Under the pieces are notes generated by a model. The model was not told where the DNA came from, searched no databases, and saw nothing but the letters and a program-made list of their open reading frames with translations. A DNA stretch of 64,000 bases from Geitlerinema sp. PCC 7407 (GTDB lineage: Bacteria > Cyanobacteriota > Cyanobacteriia > PCC-7407), in the NCBI RefSeq assembly GCF_000317045.1, contig NC_019703.1, positions 2,344,501 to 2,408,500 on the forward strand. Reading direction: 5' to 3'. The position numbers and the translations under genes are program-made. This document shows positions 1 to 9,075 of this stretch, piece by piece; within the stretch, counting starts at the first letter, position 1; every line of letters starts with the position of its first letter.

Positions 1-1425
1 CGGGCCAAAGCGCAGGTGGGACACCGTCACCGAGCCCGATTTCTTGGAGTCGTAGACAAAGTAGCCCTGGGCGTAGTTGTCCGTTTCTTCGCCAATGATT
101 TTGATCGAGTTCTTGTTGGCGCCCACGGTGCCGTCGGAGCCCAGGCCGTAAAAGATCGATCGCACCACGCTGGCCGGCTCAGTGGAGAAGGTGGGATCGT
201 AGGCCAGCGACGTGTGGGTAATGTCGTCCTCGATGCCCAGGGTGAAGTGATTCTTGGGATCGGGCAAGGACAAGTTGTCAAAGGCCGCCTTCACCATAGC
301 CGGGGTGAACTCCTTGGAGGAGAGGCCGTAGCGACCGCCCACCACCACCGGCAGCGGGCTAAAGCGCTGGCTTTCGACCAGGGCATTGACCACGTCGAGG
401 TAGAGGGGTTCGCCCATGCTGCCGGGCTCCTTGGTGCGGTCCAAAACGGCGATCGCCCGCACAGTGCTGGGCAGCGCCTTCACAAAGCGCTGGAGACTCC
501 AGGGCCGGTAGAGACGCACCTTCAGGACGCCCACCCGTTCCCCCTGGGCCATCAGGGCATCCACGGTTTCGTGGACTGTCTCACAGCCCGAGCCCATCAG
601 CACCGCGACCCGGTCCGCCTCGGGGTGGCCGTAGTACTCGTAGAGCTGGTATTGCCGCCCCGTCAGGCGAGCAAACTCGTCCATCGCGTCTTGCACCGCC
701 CCCGGAGCGGCATTGTAGAAGCGGTTCACGGTCTCCCGGGCCTGGAAGTAGACGTCGGGGTTTTGGGCAGTGCCGCGAATCACCGGGCGATCGGGGGTGA
801 GGGCGCGGGCGCGATGGGCCAGCACCAGATCCTCCGGAATAAAGCCGCGCAGCTCATCGTCCTCCAGGAGCGCCACTTTCTGGATCTCGTGGGAGGTGCG
901 GAAGCCGTCGAAGAAGTGCAAAAAGGGAATGCGGGTGGCCAGGGTGGCCCGAGTGGCGATCGCCGCCATGTCCTGGGCTTCCTGGACCGAGGCAGAGCAC
1001 AGCAGGGCGCACCCGGTGGCCCGCACCGCCATCACATCGCTGTGATCCCCAAAAATCGAGAGGGCCTGGGCCGCCAGCGATCGCGCCGCAATGTGAATCA
1101 CCGCCGGCGTCAGCTCCCCAGCAATCTTGTAGAGGTTGGGGATCATGAGCAGCAAGCCCTGGGACGCCGTAAAGGTCGTGGTGAGCGATCCCGCCTGCAG
1201 CGCGCCGTGGACCGTGCCAGCGGCGCCGCCTTCGCTCTGCATTTCGACCACGGCGGGCACGGTACCCCACAGATTGGGCTGACTGGCCGAGGACCACGCG
1301 TCCGCCCACTCTCCCATCGGCGAGGCGGGCGTGATGGGATAGATAGCAATGACTTCACTGAGGCGGTAGGCAACCCGCGCGACGGCTTCGTTACCGTCGA
1401 GGGTGGCAAAGGTCTTGGTTCGCAT
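1..1425 (-). CDS. nifJ: Pyruvate:ferredoxin (flavodoxin) oxidoreductase, N-terminal 475 codons
   Basis: The minus strand reads openly from an ATG at 1425 to the window edge, so only the first 475 of roughly 1,190 expected residues are present. The start MRTKTFATLDGNEA, the pyrimidine-domain motif YPITPASPMGEWAD and the later segments GGRYGLSSKEFTPAM and YGLGSDGTVGANKNS are those of homodimeric PFOR/NifJ. The family oxidises pyruvate to acetyl-CoA and CO2 with thiamine diphosphate and Fe-S clusters, passing electrons to ferredoxin or flavodoxin. The Fe-S and TPP domains lie beyond the edge. It follows hypC by 63 bp on the same strand, so it may be the last gene of the hox-hyp transcript; the link between pyruvate oxidation and hydrogen production is inferred from position. 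The identification itself is secure. Confidence 0.95.
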   Translation of the reverse strand, partial: MRTKTFATLDGNEAVARVAYRLSEVIAIYPITPASPMGEWADAWSSASQPNLWGTVPAVVEMQSEGGAAGTVHGALQAGSLTTTFTASQGLLLMIPNLYKIAGELTPAVIHIAARSLAAQALSIFGDHSDVMAVRATGCALLCSASVQEAQDMAAIATRATLATRIPFLHFFDGFRTSHEIQKVALLEDDELRGFIPEDLVLAHRARALTPDRPVIRGTAQNPDVYFQARETVNRFYNAAPGAVQDAMDEFARLTGRQYQLYEYYGHPEADRVAVLMGSGCETVHETVDALMAQGERVGVLKVRLYRPWSLQRFVKALPSTVRAIAVLDRTKEPGSMGEPLYLDVVNALVESQRFSPLPVVVGGRYGLSSKEFTPAMVKAAFDNLSLPDPKNHFTLGIEDDITHTSLAYDPTFSTEPASVVRSIFYGLGSDGTVGANKNSIKIIGEETDNYAQGYFVYDSKKSGSVTVSHLRFGP

Positions 1426-1488
1426 GATCGGACCCTCTTGATCGTGTCGTTTGACGGGAAATACGGGGCTGGCAGCAGCCAGGGAAAA

Positions 1489-1758
1489 CTAGTGGGTGCC
1501 TGGGGTGGGGGCGCTCTCTCGCAACACCGCCAGATCCTCTAAGGTGCGCTGGGCTTCCGCTTCGTCCACAACGCTCAGGGCAAAGCCCACGTGGACAATC
1601 ACGTAGTCCCCCACGCAGGCCTCGGGAACGTAGGCCAAGCTGATGGTTTTGAGCACGCCCCCAAAGCTCACCTGGCCCGATCGCCACAGGTCTGGCTGAT
1701 CGGGATGGTCAGGACTCTCGGCAATGCTCACGATTTGACCCGGAACGGCAAGGCACAT
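1489..1758 (-). CDS. hypC: Hydrogenase maturation chaperone HypC/HupF family
   Basis: An 89-residue protein beginning MCLAVPGQIVSI, the family signature. In HypC the cysteine at position 2 (after Met removal, the N-terminal residue) binds the Fe(CN)2CO precursor together with HypD and delivers it to the apo large subunit. Length is typical. It lies 42 bp downstream of hypF, and the target in this cluster is presumably HoxH. No hypD or hypE is present in the window, so those must be encoded elsewhere, either in the chromosome or just beyond nifJ. Confidence 0.95.
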   Translation of the reverse strand: MCLAVPGQIVSIAESPDHPDQPDLWRSGQVSFGGVLKTISLAYVPEACVGDYVIVHVGFALSVVDEAEAQRTLEDLAVLRESAPTPGTH

Positions 1759-1800
1759 GGGAAAACTCCTAAACTGGGACCCGGCGGGCAGGGCTGCCCC

Positions 1801-4128
1801 CTAGCGGGGCGATCGCAGCACCGCAGCCACTTGGCCAACGGCGAGGCCGCCGTCATTGGGCGGAATGCGGCGATGCCAGTACACTACGAAACCTGCCGCC
1901 TGCAACTGATCGATAGCGCGCTCCAGCAGATAGCGGTTTTGGAAGCAGCCCCCTGTAAGGGCGATCGCCTCCACACCGGCCTTGCGGGCCAGGGCGACCA
2001 TACCGGCCACCAGGGTGTTGTGGAACTGAGCCGCGATCGCGCTCACCGGCACCCCGCGCTGCTGATCGGCCAGGATTTCGGAGATGGCGGGCCGGGGATT
2101 GAGCAGCCAGCGGCCCTGGGGATCGGCCTCTAGGGTGTAGGCATAGTGGGCATCAGTGGCGTAACCGGCGATCGCCGCCTCCAGGGCCATGGCCCCTTGT
2201 CCCTCAAAGGTGCTGACCTGACAGAGATCGAGCACAGAAGCCACCGCATCAAACCAGCGGCCCGCGCTGGAGGTCAGGGGCGCATTTAGCTCCCGCTCGA
2301 CCATGGTGCGCAGCACCGATCGCTCCCCCGACTCGAAGGCCCGCAGCGGTGCCAGCTGGTCCAGCGACCAAGCGGCCTCTCCCAGGCAGCTCACCAGCAG
2401 CCCCAGGGCGCTGCGGCGCGGCTCGCGCACCGCCAGCTCGCCGCCCGGCAGCCGGAAGGGCGCCAGGGAGCCAAACCGAACAAAACCAGCCGCCGGGGCC
2501 GCCGCAGCGGCGGGCACCTGCAAAAATTCGCCGCCCCACAGGGTGCCGTCGAGGCCGTAGCCCGTGCCGTCCCAGGCGATCCCCAGGACCGGCGGCTCGA
2601 CCTGGTTTTCTAGCAGGCAGGCCAGGACGTGGGCGTAGTGGTGCTGGACGGGGATCACGGTGGCGCCCAGGGTGTGGGCAAACTGGGTAGCGTGATAGTC
2701 CGGATGGGCATCACAGCCGATGGCCTGGGGCTGGACGTCATAGAGGGCCGTGAGCTGGGCGATCGCCTCCCGAAAGCGCGCCACCGTGGGCAGGTTTTCC
2801 AGATCTCCCAGGTGCTGACTCAGGATCAAGGTGCGGTGGTGGGCGACGGCCACGGTGTTTTTCAGATGGCCCCCAACCCCCAGAACTACGGCGTCTTCAG
2901 CGACTAGGGTCGGCGGCAGGGACAGCGACAGCGGCGCGTAGCCCCGCGCTCGCCGCAGCACCCCGGGTTCCCCCGCCATCACCCGCACGATGGAGTCATC
3001 GACGGGTCGCGCAATCGGGCGATCGTGGACCAAAAAGACATCGGCGATCGCCCCCAAGCGGCTCAGGGCATCGGTTTCATCAATACAGATCGGCTCACTG
3101 CTCTGGTTACCGCTCGTGGCCACCACCGGACACTCCAGCTCCTCCAGCAGCAGGTGATGGAGGGGCGTGTAGGGCAGCATCACGCCCAGGTTGGGGTTAC
3201 CGGGGGCGATCGCCGGGGGCAAATCCGCCCCCAGCCGCCGCTCCAGCAGCACGATCGGCGCTGCAGGCGAGGTCAGCAGGGACGCCTCCAGCTCCGACAC
3301 CCAGCAGTCTTGCTTCACCGCCGTCAAAGACGGATACATTAGGGCCAAAGGCTTGTCGGGGCGGTGTTTGCGGCGGCGCAGGCGATGGACCGCCCCGCCG
3401 TTGCGAGCGTCCACCATCAAATGAAAGCCCCCCAGCCCCTTGAGGGCCAGGATATCGCCTCGGCACAGGGCATCGGCGGCGGCCAGCAGGGCGTCATCCC
3501 CGGTGGCCAGCGTGTTGCCCGCCCGGTCCCACAGGGCAAGCTGGGGGCCGCACGCGGGGCAGGCCGTCGGCTGGGCATGGAAGCGGCGATCGCGCGGGTT
3601 GTGGTATTCGGCCTGGCAGGCCCGGCACATCTGAAAGCCGACCATGGTCGTATTGGGCCGGTCGTAGGGGAGCGATCGCAAAATGCTAAAGCGCGGGCCG
3701 CAGTGGGTGCAGTTGGTAAAGGGATAGCGGTAGCGGCGATCGCTCGGATCGTGCATCTCACGCAGACAGTCGGGACAGGTTGCCAGGTCCGGCAAAATTA
3801 GGGCGGTCTTCGAACCCTGGTCTTGGGAATCGCGAATTTCGAAGTGGCTGTAGCCGCAGGGCGACAGCCAGTCAACGTCCACCTGGGTCAGGCGGCTGTG
3901 GTTTGGCTTGTCGGTTTGCAGGCGAGCGATGAACTGCTCCAGGGCCGGGCGATCGCCCTCGACTTCCACCGAAACCCCAGCAGATGAATTTTTTACCCAG
4001 CCCGTCAGGCCCAGCTCCGTTGCCAGCCCATAGACAAAGGGCCGAAACCCCACCCCCTGCACCACGCCTTCCGCGTGCACCGCGAGGCGTTGCAGACCCG
4101 AGACGCAGGTTAACCGTAAGCTGGCCAT
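1801..4128 (-). CDS. hypF: Carbamoyltransferase HypF
   Basis: 775 residues with the full HypF layout. An acylphosphatase-like domain covers about residues 10-100 ([16 protein letters not shown]). Two C4 zinc-finger pairs follow (CPDC at 118-121 with CTHC, then CRAC with CPAC). A YrdC-like domain and a C-terminal Kae1/carbamoyltransferase domain complete it, with [11 protein letters not shown] and [11 protein letters not shown]. HypF makes carbamoyl-AMP from carbamoyl phosphate and ATP and transfers the carbamoyl group to HypE for cyanide ligand synthesis of the [NiFe] site. The start overlaps the end of hypB by 19 bp, which suggests translational coupling. Nothing looks truncated. Confidence 0.96.
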   Translation of the reverse strand: MASLRLTCVSGLQRLAVHAEGVVQGVGFRPFVYGLATELGLTGWVKNSSAGVSVEVEGDRPALEQFIARLQTDKPNHSRLTQVDVDWLSPCGYSHFEIRDSQDQGSKTALILPDLATCPDCLREMHDPSDRRYRYPFTNCTHCGPRFSILRSLPYDRPNTTMVGFQMCRACQAEYHNPRDRRFHAQPTACPACGPQLALWDRAGNTLATGDDALLAAADALCRGDILALKGLGGFHLMVDARNGGAVHRLRRRKHRPDKPLALMYPSLTAVKQDCWVSELEASLLTSPAAPIVLLERRLGADLPPAIAPGNPNLGVMLPYTPLHHLLLEELECPVVATSGNQSSEPICIDETDALSRLGAIADVFLVHDRPIARPVDDSIVRVMAGEPGVLRRARGYAPLSLSLPPTLVAEDAVVLGVGGHLKNTVAVAHHRTLILSQHLGDLENLPTVARFREAIAQLTALYDVQPQAIGCDAHPDYHATQFAHTLGATVIPVQHHYAHVLACLLENQVEPPVLGIAWDGTGYGLDGTLWGGEFLQVPAAAAAPAAGFVRFGSLAPFRLPGGELAVREPRRSALGLLVSCLGEAAWSLDQLAPLRAFESGERSVLRTMVERELNAPLTSSAGRWFDAVASVLDLCQVSTFEGQGAMALEAAIAGYATDAHYAYTLEADPQGRWLLNPRPAISEILADQQRGVPVSAIAAQFHNTLVAGMVALARKAGVEAIALTGGCFQNRYLLERAIDQLQAAGFVVYWHRRIPPNDGGLAVGQVAAVLRSPR

Positions 4129-4973
4129 GACTGCCCTCCCGCCACCGCCTGGGGCGATCGCCCTTGGCTGCCTAGGTACTGGATCAGGGGCTCTATCCCC
4201 TGGCCGGTCCGGGCAGATACTTCAAACAGCCTCGCCTGGGGCGCCATCACCCGAATATTGGCGATCGCCCGCCCCCGGTCAAAGCCCACCGCTTCGGCGA
4301 TATCGATCTTGTTGATCACCACCACATCCGCCGACTTAAAGGCCGTAGGATACTTCAGCGGTTTTTCCTCGCCCTCGGTGGTCGACAGCAGCACCACCCG
4401 CAGGGTCTCGCCCAGATCGTAGGCAGCGGGGCAAACCAAATTGCCCACATTTTCCACAATCAGCCAGTCCAGGGCGTCCAGATCGAGCTGCTCCATGGCC
4501 TGGGCCACCATATCGGCTTCCAGGTGGCAGGCGGTCCCCGTGGTGATCTGCACTGCCGGAGCGCCTGCCTGACGCAGTCGCCGAGCATCTTCGTCGGTTT
4601 CCAGATCGCCCACGATCACGCCGACCCGCGGCGATCGCCCGGTTGGTGCGCCAGCAGCCGTCTCGCGAATCAGCCGCTCAATCAGCGCCGTTTTTCCGGC
4701 TCCCGGAGACGACAAAATATTTAAAACAAGGAGATGCTTGGCAGAGAAATAGCCGCGATTGCGCTCCGCAAAGCGATCGTTCTTCGAGAGCAGAGCAGCG
4801 TGTACCTGCAGGGTTTGCGGCTCAGCATCCCCGGGAGGGTGAGAGTGGGTGTGGGGGTGAGGGTGAGAGTGAGAATGGGCGTGGGGGACAGCAGCATCCG
4901 GTGGAAGCGGGGCTTGAACAACCCCATTAATAGCGATGGCTTGAATTTCACTGCATCCGCAGTCTTGGCACAT
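4110..4973 (-). CDS. hypB: Hydrogenase nickel incorporation GTPase HypB
   Basis: 287 residues. The N-terminus MCQDCGCSE is the CxxCGC metal site. It is followed by a histidine-rich stretch at about residues 31-47 (alternating H with S, P or T) likely to store nickel. The G domain has the P-loop [18 protein letters not shown], the metal/switch region and NKID for guanine recognition. HypB hydrolyses GTP to drive nickel transfer from HypA to the large-subunit precursor. It starts 3 bp after the hypA stop codon and overlaps hypF, so hypA-B-F read as one coupled unit. Confidence 0.96.
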   Translation of the reverse strand: MCQDCGCSEIQAIAINGVVQAPLPPDAAVPHAHSHSHPHPHTHSHPPGDAEPQTLQVHAALLSKNDRFAERNRGYFSAKHLLVLNILSSPGAGKTALIERLIRETAAGAPTGRSPRVGVIVGDLETDEDARRLRQAGAPAVQITTGTACHLEADMVAQAMEQLDLDALDWLIVENVGNLVCPAAYDLGETLRVVLLSTTEGEEKPLKYPTAFKSADVVVINKIDIAEAVGFDRGRAIANIRVMAPQARLFEVSARTGQGIEPLIQYLGSQGRSPQAVAGGQSWPAYG

Positions 4974-4976
4974 GGT

Positions 4977-5318
4977 TTAAGAAATCTCCATGGAAGCGAG
5001 TTCTAGCTCTCGGCCCTGGCGCAGATCGGCACTGACCTGCTCGCAGTGAGGACAGGCGTAGATCCAGTCCGTCGGCTGAAACTCTTGGTGGCACTGGGGG
5101 CAGTAGCAGCGGGCCGGCACCCGATCGATGGTCAAGGTTGCCTGTTCGGCGAGGGTGCCCTGGGTGATCACGTCAAAGGCGAACCGCAGCGCCTCGGGCT
5201 CTACCCCGGAGAGATCGCCGACCCGCAGCGTGATCTGATGAATGCGAGAAGCGCCTTGCTGAGCAGCATGCTGAAGCGCAATTTCTAGGGTGTTTTGCAT
5301 TATGCCGACTTCATGCAT
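4977..5318 (-). CDS. hypA: Hydrogenase nickel metallochaperone HypA
   Basis: 113 residues when started at MHEVGIMQNTLEIA, where His2 is the conserved nickel ligand. A longer reading to 5378 adds 20 residues not seen in the family and is rejected. The zinc site is CPQC plus CPHC. HypA brings nickel to HypB and the HoxH precursor. The gene lies 78 bp downstream of the CP12-like gene and 3 bp before hypB. Confidence 0.94.
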   Translation of the reverse strand: MHEVGIMQNTLEIALQHAAQQGASRIHQITLRVGDLSGVEPEALRFAFDVITQGTLAEQATLTIDRVPARCYCPQCHQEFQPTDWIYACPHCEQVSADLRQGRELELASMEIS

Positions 5319-5396
5319 GGCGATCGCCCTAAATCTTAAGAAATACCAATCAAAATCAGCCTTTTTGTTCATTCGCAAAGGGCTGATTTAGCAGAT

Positions 5397-5654
5397 TTAG
5401 CTGTCGTACACTCGGGCTTCAGACGACTCGGGATATTCTTCGCAGTAAGCCGCAAAAGACTTATTTGGATTGCGAAAATGCCCCGGGTGATCTTTCTGGT
5501 GAGCGGCCTCGGCCTGGAGCTCTTCGACCACATCCCAGGCGGCCGCGCTTTCGGGAGAGTCAGGCCCATAGAGCTCTGAGACTCGGTGCGCTTCTTCGGT
5601 TGCGCTTTGGATTCTTTCAAAGAGAGTGGGATGACTATTGCGTCCAGATTCCAT
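5397..5654 (-). CDS. CP12-family protein with most redox cysteines replaced
   Basis: 85 residues from an ATG at 5654 with AGGAG 7 nt upstream (an in-frame TTG at 5669 is possible). The core AWDVVEELQAEAAHQK and the tail YCEEYPESSEARVYDS match CP12, the small disordered protein that clamps phosphoribulokinase and GAPDH in the dark. Canonical CP12 has two disulphide-forming cysteine pairs. Here the N-terminal pair is Ser (RVSELYG and SPES) and the second C-terminal cysteine is Ala; only the Cys of YCEE remains. The protein therefore cannot form the usual disulphides. It sits between hoxW and hypA, inside the hydrogenase block. Family assignment is firm; the role is unknown and could be redox-independent binding of a carbon-metabolism enzyme or of CP12 partners. 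Confidence 0.85.
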   Translation of the reverse strand: MESGRNSHPTLFERIQSATEEAHRVSELYGPDSPESAAAWDVVEELQAEAAHQKDHPGHFRNPNKSFAAYCEEYPESSEARVYDS

Positions 5655-5788
5655 AACAATCTCCTGCAAATTTCAAGGCTGTTCAAGGAGTGAATTTAGA
5701 TCTCTTAGTTCCTTGACAAAATCAACAGGGTTTGCAATCTTTTGAAGTCTTTACTTTCATCTCTACTAAGAGTCTATACCTTTAGTAT

Positions 5789-6235
5789 TCACGCTTTTTG
5801 GAGGTCTGAACCAAGAATCTTCTTAAGTTTTTCTAAGGCAACTTTTAGGTTGTTTTTTGTTGTTTCAGACAGGGTTTCTCCAAAGGAAAAGTCAACGGCT
5901 GGTATCAAAAGTTCATAGGCTTGGGGCGATCGCCCGTAGAGGATTTGACTGATGACTAGCAGCGATCGCGGGTCTGCATAGTGAGCGGTGCAGGGGGCCT
6001 CTGCGCCAGCGGCGATCGCTCGCCACTGCACAGTCTCCCCTTGCACCGTCGCATCCACAAAAATCACCGTCTGGGCCTGGGCTATCTCAGCGGCCAGCTC
6101 CGGCGTCAGCTGATGAACCGAGCGCGATCGCACGTTGGCAAGCTGCCACTGAGCGATCGCCTCTGCCACCTGGGGACCGACCCCGTCATCTCCTCGCAGG
6201 GTATTCCCAAACCCAATGATGAGATAGTCCATCAT
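5789..6235 (-). CDS. hoxW: Hydrogenase maturation endopeptidase HoxW
   Basis: 148 residues; two adjacent ATGs (6235, 6232) could both serve. The N-terminus DYLIIGFGNTLRGDDGVGP, the central FVDAT and the later TAHYADP hold the acidic and histidine nickel-sensing residues of the HybD/HycI protease family. HoxW removes the C-terminal extension of HoxH after nickel insertion. It lies 55 bp after hoxH, with a short tandem repeat in the gap, and its position directly behind its substrate gene is typical of cyanobacterial hox clusters. Confidence 0.93.
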   Translation of the reverse strand: MMDYLIIGFGNTLRGDDGVGPQVAEAIAQWQLANVRSRSVHQLTPELAAEIAQAQTVIFVDATVQGETVQWRAIAAGAEAPCTAHYADPRSLLVISQILYGRSPQAYELLIPAVDFSFGETLSETTKNNLKVALEKLKKILGSDLQKA

Positions 6236-6239
6236 GGTT

Positions 6240-6290
6240 CTGAATTAGTTGCCCTGAATTAATTGCTCTAAATTAATTGCTCTAAATTCA
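6240..6290. repeat. Short tandem repeat, 14-bp unit, between hoxH and hoxW
   Basis: On the + strand three units follow one another: CTGAATTAGTTGCC, CTGAATTAATTGCT and CTAAATTAATTGCT, then a partial CTAAATTCA. It fills nearly the whole gap between the hoxH stop and the hoxW start, so it lies in the leader of hoxW in the polycistronic RNA. Repeats of this kind vary in copy number between strains. Confidence 0.85.
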
Positions 6291-7730
6291 CTAGCCTCGA
6301 TAGCGCTCTTTCACCACCGCGCCATCCGGCGCGATCAGCTGCACATGGAGGGGCATCTGGCCCGCTGCGTGGGTCGAGCAAGAAAGGCACGGATCAAAGC
6401 AGCGAATCCCAGCCTCCACGCGGTTTAGGAACCCTTCCGGGATGCCTCCCTCATCCAGTCCATTGTGGATATATTCTTTGGCAATCTGGGTGACGGTTTG
6501 GTTCATGGCCAGGTTATTTTGGCCCGTGGCAATGATCAGGTTGACCTTTTGAATCAGGCCGTTTTCATCCACTTTGTAGTGGTGAAAGAGCGTGCCTCGG
6601 GGCGCTTCGCTGACGCCGATGGCCTCTAGCTGGTTGACGCCGCCCTCGGACCGCACGCGCTTGGAGACCACGTCTGGATCTTCGACGAGATCTTGGATCT
6701 TCTCTAGGCAGGCCAGGATCTCAATTAGGCGGGCATAGTGATAGAGAAATGACGAGGTGACTACCCCACCCGAGCGATCGCGAAATTCCTTCAGTTCGCG
6801 ATCGGCGGCCGGGTTGCCGATGTGGCTGCACACATTTAGGCGCGCCAGCGGCCCCACGCGATAGATCCCGCCGGGATAGCCCAGCGGCTTGTAATAGGGG
6901 AATTTCAGGTAAGACCAGTGCTCGACCGCTTCTCCCAAAAAGGTTTCATAGTCGTCTTCGCTGAGACCATCGGCGACGATCTGGCCTTGGCTATCGGTGA
7001 AGCGCAGACGCCCGTCGTAGTGCTCCCACTGGTTGTCGGCTCCCACCAGTCCCATAAACAGCGAGGGAAATTGCCCAAAGATATTAATCTCCTCTTTTAA
7101 GGCTCCGTCGATGAGATCTTTAAAGAGGCCCAGGGCAAGATGGATCGTGTCGAGGGATTCGGGCAGGCGATCGCGGATCCACTGGCGCGCCTCCTCCGAT
7201 AGGGGCGATCGCACGCCGCCCGGCACGGTCCAGGCCGCATGGATCTTGCGGGCGCCCAGCAGCTCGATCACGGTCTGCCCGAACTGGCGCAGACGGATGC
7301 CGGCCCGCGCCAAGTCTGGGTTCGCCTCGATCAGCCCAAAGACGCTGCGCTTGGCCGGATCGCTGTCCCACCCCAGCAAGAAATCCGGACTGCTCAAGTG
7401 GAAAAAAGAGAGAGAGTGAGACTGGATGATCTGGGCCAAATTCATCATCCGCCGCAGCTTTTCTGCCGCGATGGGGATCTTCACCGCCAGGATTTTGTCG
7501 CCGGTCTTGGCGGAGGCTAGCAGGTGACTGACGGGGCAGATTCCGCAGATGCGGGCAGTGATACCAGCCATTTCGGTGAAGGGACGCCCCTCACAAAATT
7601 TCTCAAAGCCCCGATACTCCACCACGTGGAAGCGCGCTTCGGAGACATCTCCCGCCTCATCCAAAAAGATAGAGATTTTGGCGTGTCCCTCAATGCGGGT
7701 CACCGGATCAATGACAACGGTTTTAGACAT
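6291..7730 (-). CDS. hoxH: Bidirectional [NiFe] hydrogenase large subunit HoxH
   Basis: 479 residues. The N-terminal motif [10 protein letters not shown] and the C-terminal DPCLSCSTH supply the four cysteines that hold the Ni-Fe site; DPVTRIEGH near the start is the large-subunit signature. Residues after the DPCLSCSTH histidine (AAGQMPLHV onward, 25 residues) form the extension cut by HoxW. The enzyme interconverts H2 and protons, exchanging electrons with the HoxEFU diaphorase. The gene is separated from hoxY by 82 bp holding a hairpin, the only sizeable gap among the hox structural genes. Confidence 0.97.
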   Translation of the reverse strand: MSKTVVIDPVTRIEGHAKISIFLDEAGDVSEARFHVVEYRGFEKFCEGRPFTEMAGITARICGICPVSHLLASAKTGDKILAVKIPIAAEKLRRMMNLAQIIQSHSLSFFHLSSPDFLLGWDSDPAKRSVFGLIEANPDLARAGIRLRQFGQTVIELLGARKIHAAWTVPGGVRSPLSEEARQWIRDRLPESLDTIHLALGLFKDLIDGALKEEINIFGQFPSLFMGLVGADNQWEHYDGRLRFTDSQGQIVADGLSEDDYETFLGEAVEHWSYLKFPYYKPLGYPGGIYRVGPLARLNVCSHIGNPAADRELKEFRDRSGGVVTSSFLYHYARLIEILACLEKIQDLVEDPDVVSKRVRSEGGVNQLEAIGVSEAPRGTLFHHYKVDENGLIQKVNLIIATGQNNLAMNQTVTQIAKEYIHNGLDEGGIPEGFLNRVEAGIRCFDPCLSCSTHAAGQMPLHVQLIAPDGAVVKERYRG

Positions 7731-7759
7731 TCCTAGAGTCCTCGCTTCTGCTTCGATGC

Positions 7760-7800
7760 GGCATTTTCTACTGTCTCCTCAAGGGTTGGGAGAAAATGCC
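7760..7800 (-). promoter_or_regulatory. 10-bp inverted repeat between hoxY and hoxH
   Basis: The arms GGCATTTTCT (7760-7769) and AGAAAATGCC (7791-7800) pair perfectly around a 21-nt loop. No T-run follows on the minus strand, so it is not a simple terminator. It could be an RNA processing or stabilising hairpin that sets the ratio of hoxY to hoxH message. Confidence 0.5.
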
Positions 7801-7812
7801 CCCTGCACTGAC

Positions 7813-8361
7813 TTAGCCAAATTTGATCATGTCGCGCCCTTCCATCTGGGGGCGATCGCCCCGGAGCAGCGGCTCTAGGGTGGCGCGAATCCGATCGGCG
7901 GAGGGAGGACAGCCCGGCATGAAAATATCAACAGGGATCACTTCGTGCACCGGCATCACCCGATCGAGCAGCTCCGGCACGATGCCCGGCTCGTGGGGCA
8001 GTTGGCGAGTATTGTCCGCCAGCTCCAGATAGGAGCGCTTGAGGACCGGCTCAGCGCTGCCCAGGAGGTTGCGCATACCGGGGACATTGGCAGTGACGGC
8101 GCAGTCCCCAAAGGAGACCAGGATCTTGGTGCGCTGGCGCACCTCCCGAATCAGGGCGAGGTTTTCGTCATTGGCGATCGCCCCTTCCACCAGACATACA
8201 TCGACATTCTCGGGATAATTTTTGAGGTCCGAGCCCACGGGGCTATAGACCACATCCACATGCTGCGCCAGCTCCAGCAGCCACTCATCTAGATCCAAAA
8301 ACGACATGTGGCAGCCCGAGCAGCCCGCCAGCCAAACCGTGGCAAATTTTATCTTGTCCAT
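7813..8361 (-). CDS. hoxY: Bidirectional [NiFe] hydrogenase small subunit HoxY
   Basis: 182 residues from the ATG at 8361 ([23 protein letters not shown]). A longer open frame upstream lies inside hoxU and is rejected. Cysteines in [14 protein letters not shown] and [11 protein letters not shown] bind the proximal [4Fe-4S] cluster that relays electrons between the Ni-Fe site and HoxU. The start overlaps the end of hoxU by 13 bp, suggesting coupled translation. Confidence 0.96.
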   Translation of the reverse strand: MDKIKFATVWLAGCSGCHMSFLDLDEWLLELAQHVDVVYSPVGSDLKNYPENVDVCLVEGAIANDENLALIREVRQRTKILVSFGDCAVTANVPGMRNLLGSAEPVLKRSYLELADNTRQLPHEPGIVPELLDRVMPVHEVIPVDIFMPGCPPSADRIRATLEPLLRGDRPQMEGRDMIKFG

Positions 8362-9065
8362 TCGTGCTTCTCCCGTGCCGTGACCAAAAATTCGAGCTTG
8401 CCGCGATCGCCCACTTTCTCCCCGGTGGTCTCGCCGCGCCGGAAGAGAGATCCGGTGGGGCAGGCGTCCACGCACTTGCCGCAGGAGGTGCAGGCGTCTA
8501 CCTCGCCCCAGGGCTGATTGAGGCCCGAGACGATGTAGCAGTTCTCGCCGCGCTGGGCGACGTCCCAGACGTGGGCGCCCTCGATCTCATCGCATACCCG
8601 CACGCACCGGGTACAGAGGATACAGCGGTTGTGGTCGAGGGCGAACATGGGGTGAGAAATATCGACCTTGCGATCGGGGAAGCGATAGGGAAAGCGCGCG
8701 TGATCCATACCCACCTGGATCGCCACATCTTGCAGCTCGCAGTTGCCATTGGCAACGCAGATCGAGCAGACGTGATTGCCTTCGGTAAACAGCAGCTCCA
8801 CCACCATCCGGCGATACTCCTGGAGCTTGGGGCTGCTGGTGTGCACGTGCATGCCCTCCGCCACCTGGGTGACGCAGGCCGGAGAGAGCTTGGAGGTGCC
8901 TTCGATTTCGACCATGCACAGCCGGCAGGCCCCGACGTCGGAGACCCCTTCTAGGTGACACAGGGTGGGAATGGCGACGCCCGCTTCTTTGGCCGCCTGG
9001 AGCACGGTGCTGCCTTCTTCGATGGCAACATCCACGCCGTCAATTTTGAGCGTTTTGACTGACAT
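8349..9065 (-). CDS. hoxU: Hydrogenase diaphorase iron-sulfur subunit HoxU
   Basis: 238 residues from the ATG at 9065 (MSVKTLKIDGVDVAI); the 14 extra upstream codons are not family-like. It has an N-terminal [2Fe-2S] ferredoxin fold (CHLEGVSDVGACRLC with a later Cys), the HxxxCxxCxxxxxC set in GNHVCSICVANGNC, and two [4Fe-4S] ferredoxin motifs (CILCTRCVRVC and CTSCGKCVDACP). It is homologous to the N-terminus of NuoG and bridges HoxY and HoxF. It begins 10 bp after the hoxF stop. Confidence 0.96.
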   Translation of the reverse strand: MSVKTLKIDGVDVAIEEGSTVLQAAKEAGVAIPTLCHLEGVSDVGACRLCMVEIEGTSKLSPACVTQVAEGMHVHTSSPKLQEYRRMVVELLFTEGNHVCSICVANGNCELQDVAIQVGMDHARFPYRFPDRKVDISHPMFALDHNRCILCTRCVRVCDEIEGAHVWDVAQRGENCYIVSGLNQPWGEVDACTSCGKCVDACPTGSLFRRGETTGEKVGDRGKLEFLVTAREKHEWTR

Positions 9066-9075
9066 TCGGGTTACC

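Noticed and set aside
16-1542. Long + strand open frame across the nifJ start
   Set aside because: It is the antisense of the clear PFOR sequence on the minus strand and has low-complexity, His/Gly/Arg-rich translation typical of a shadow in GC-rich DNA.
8362-8475. Longer HoxY with 38 extra N-terminal residues
   Set aside because: The extension lies within hoxU and is Arg-rich out-of-frame sequence; HoxY starts [17 protein letters not shown].
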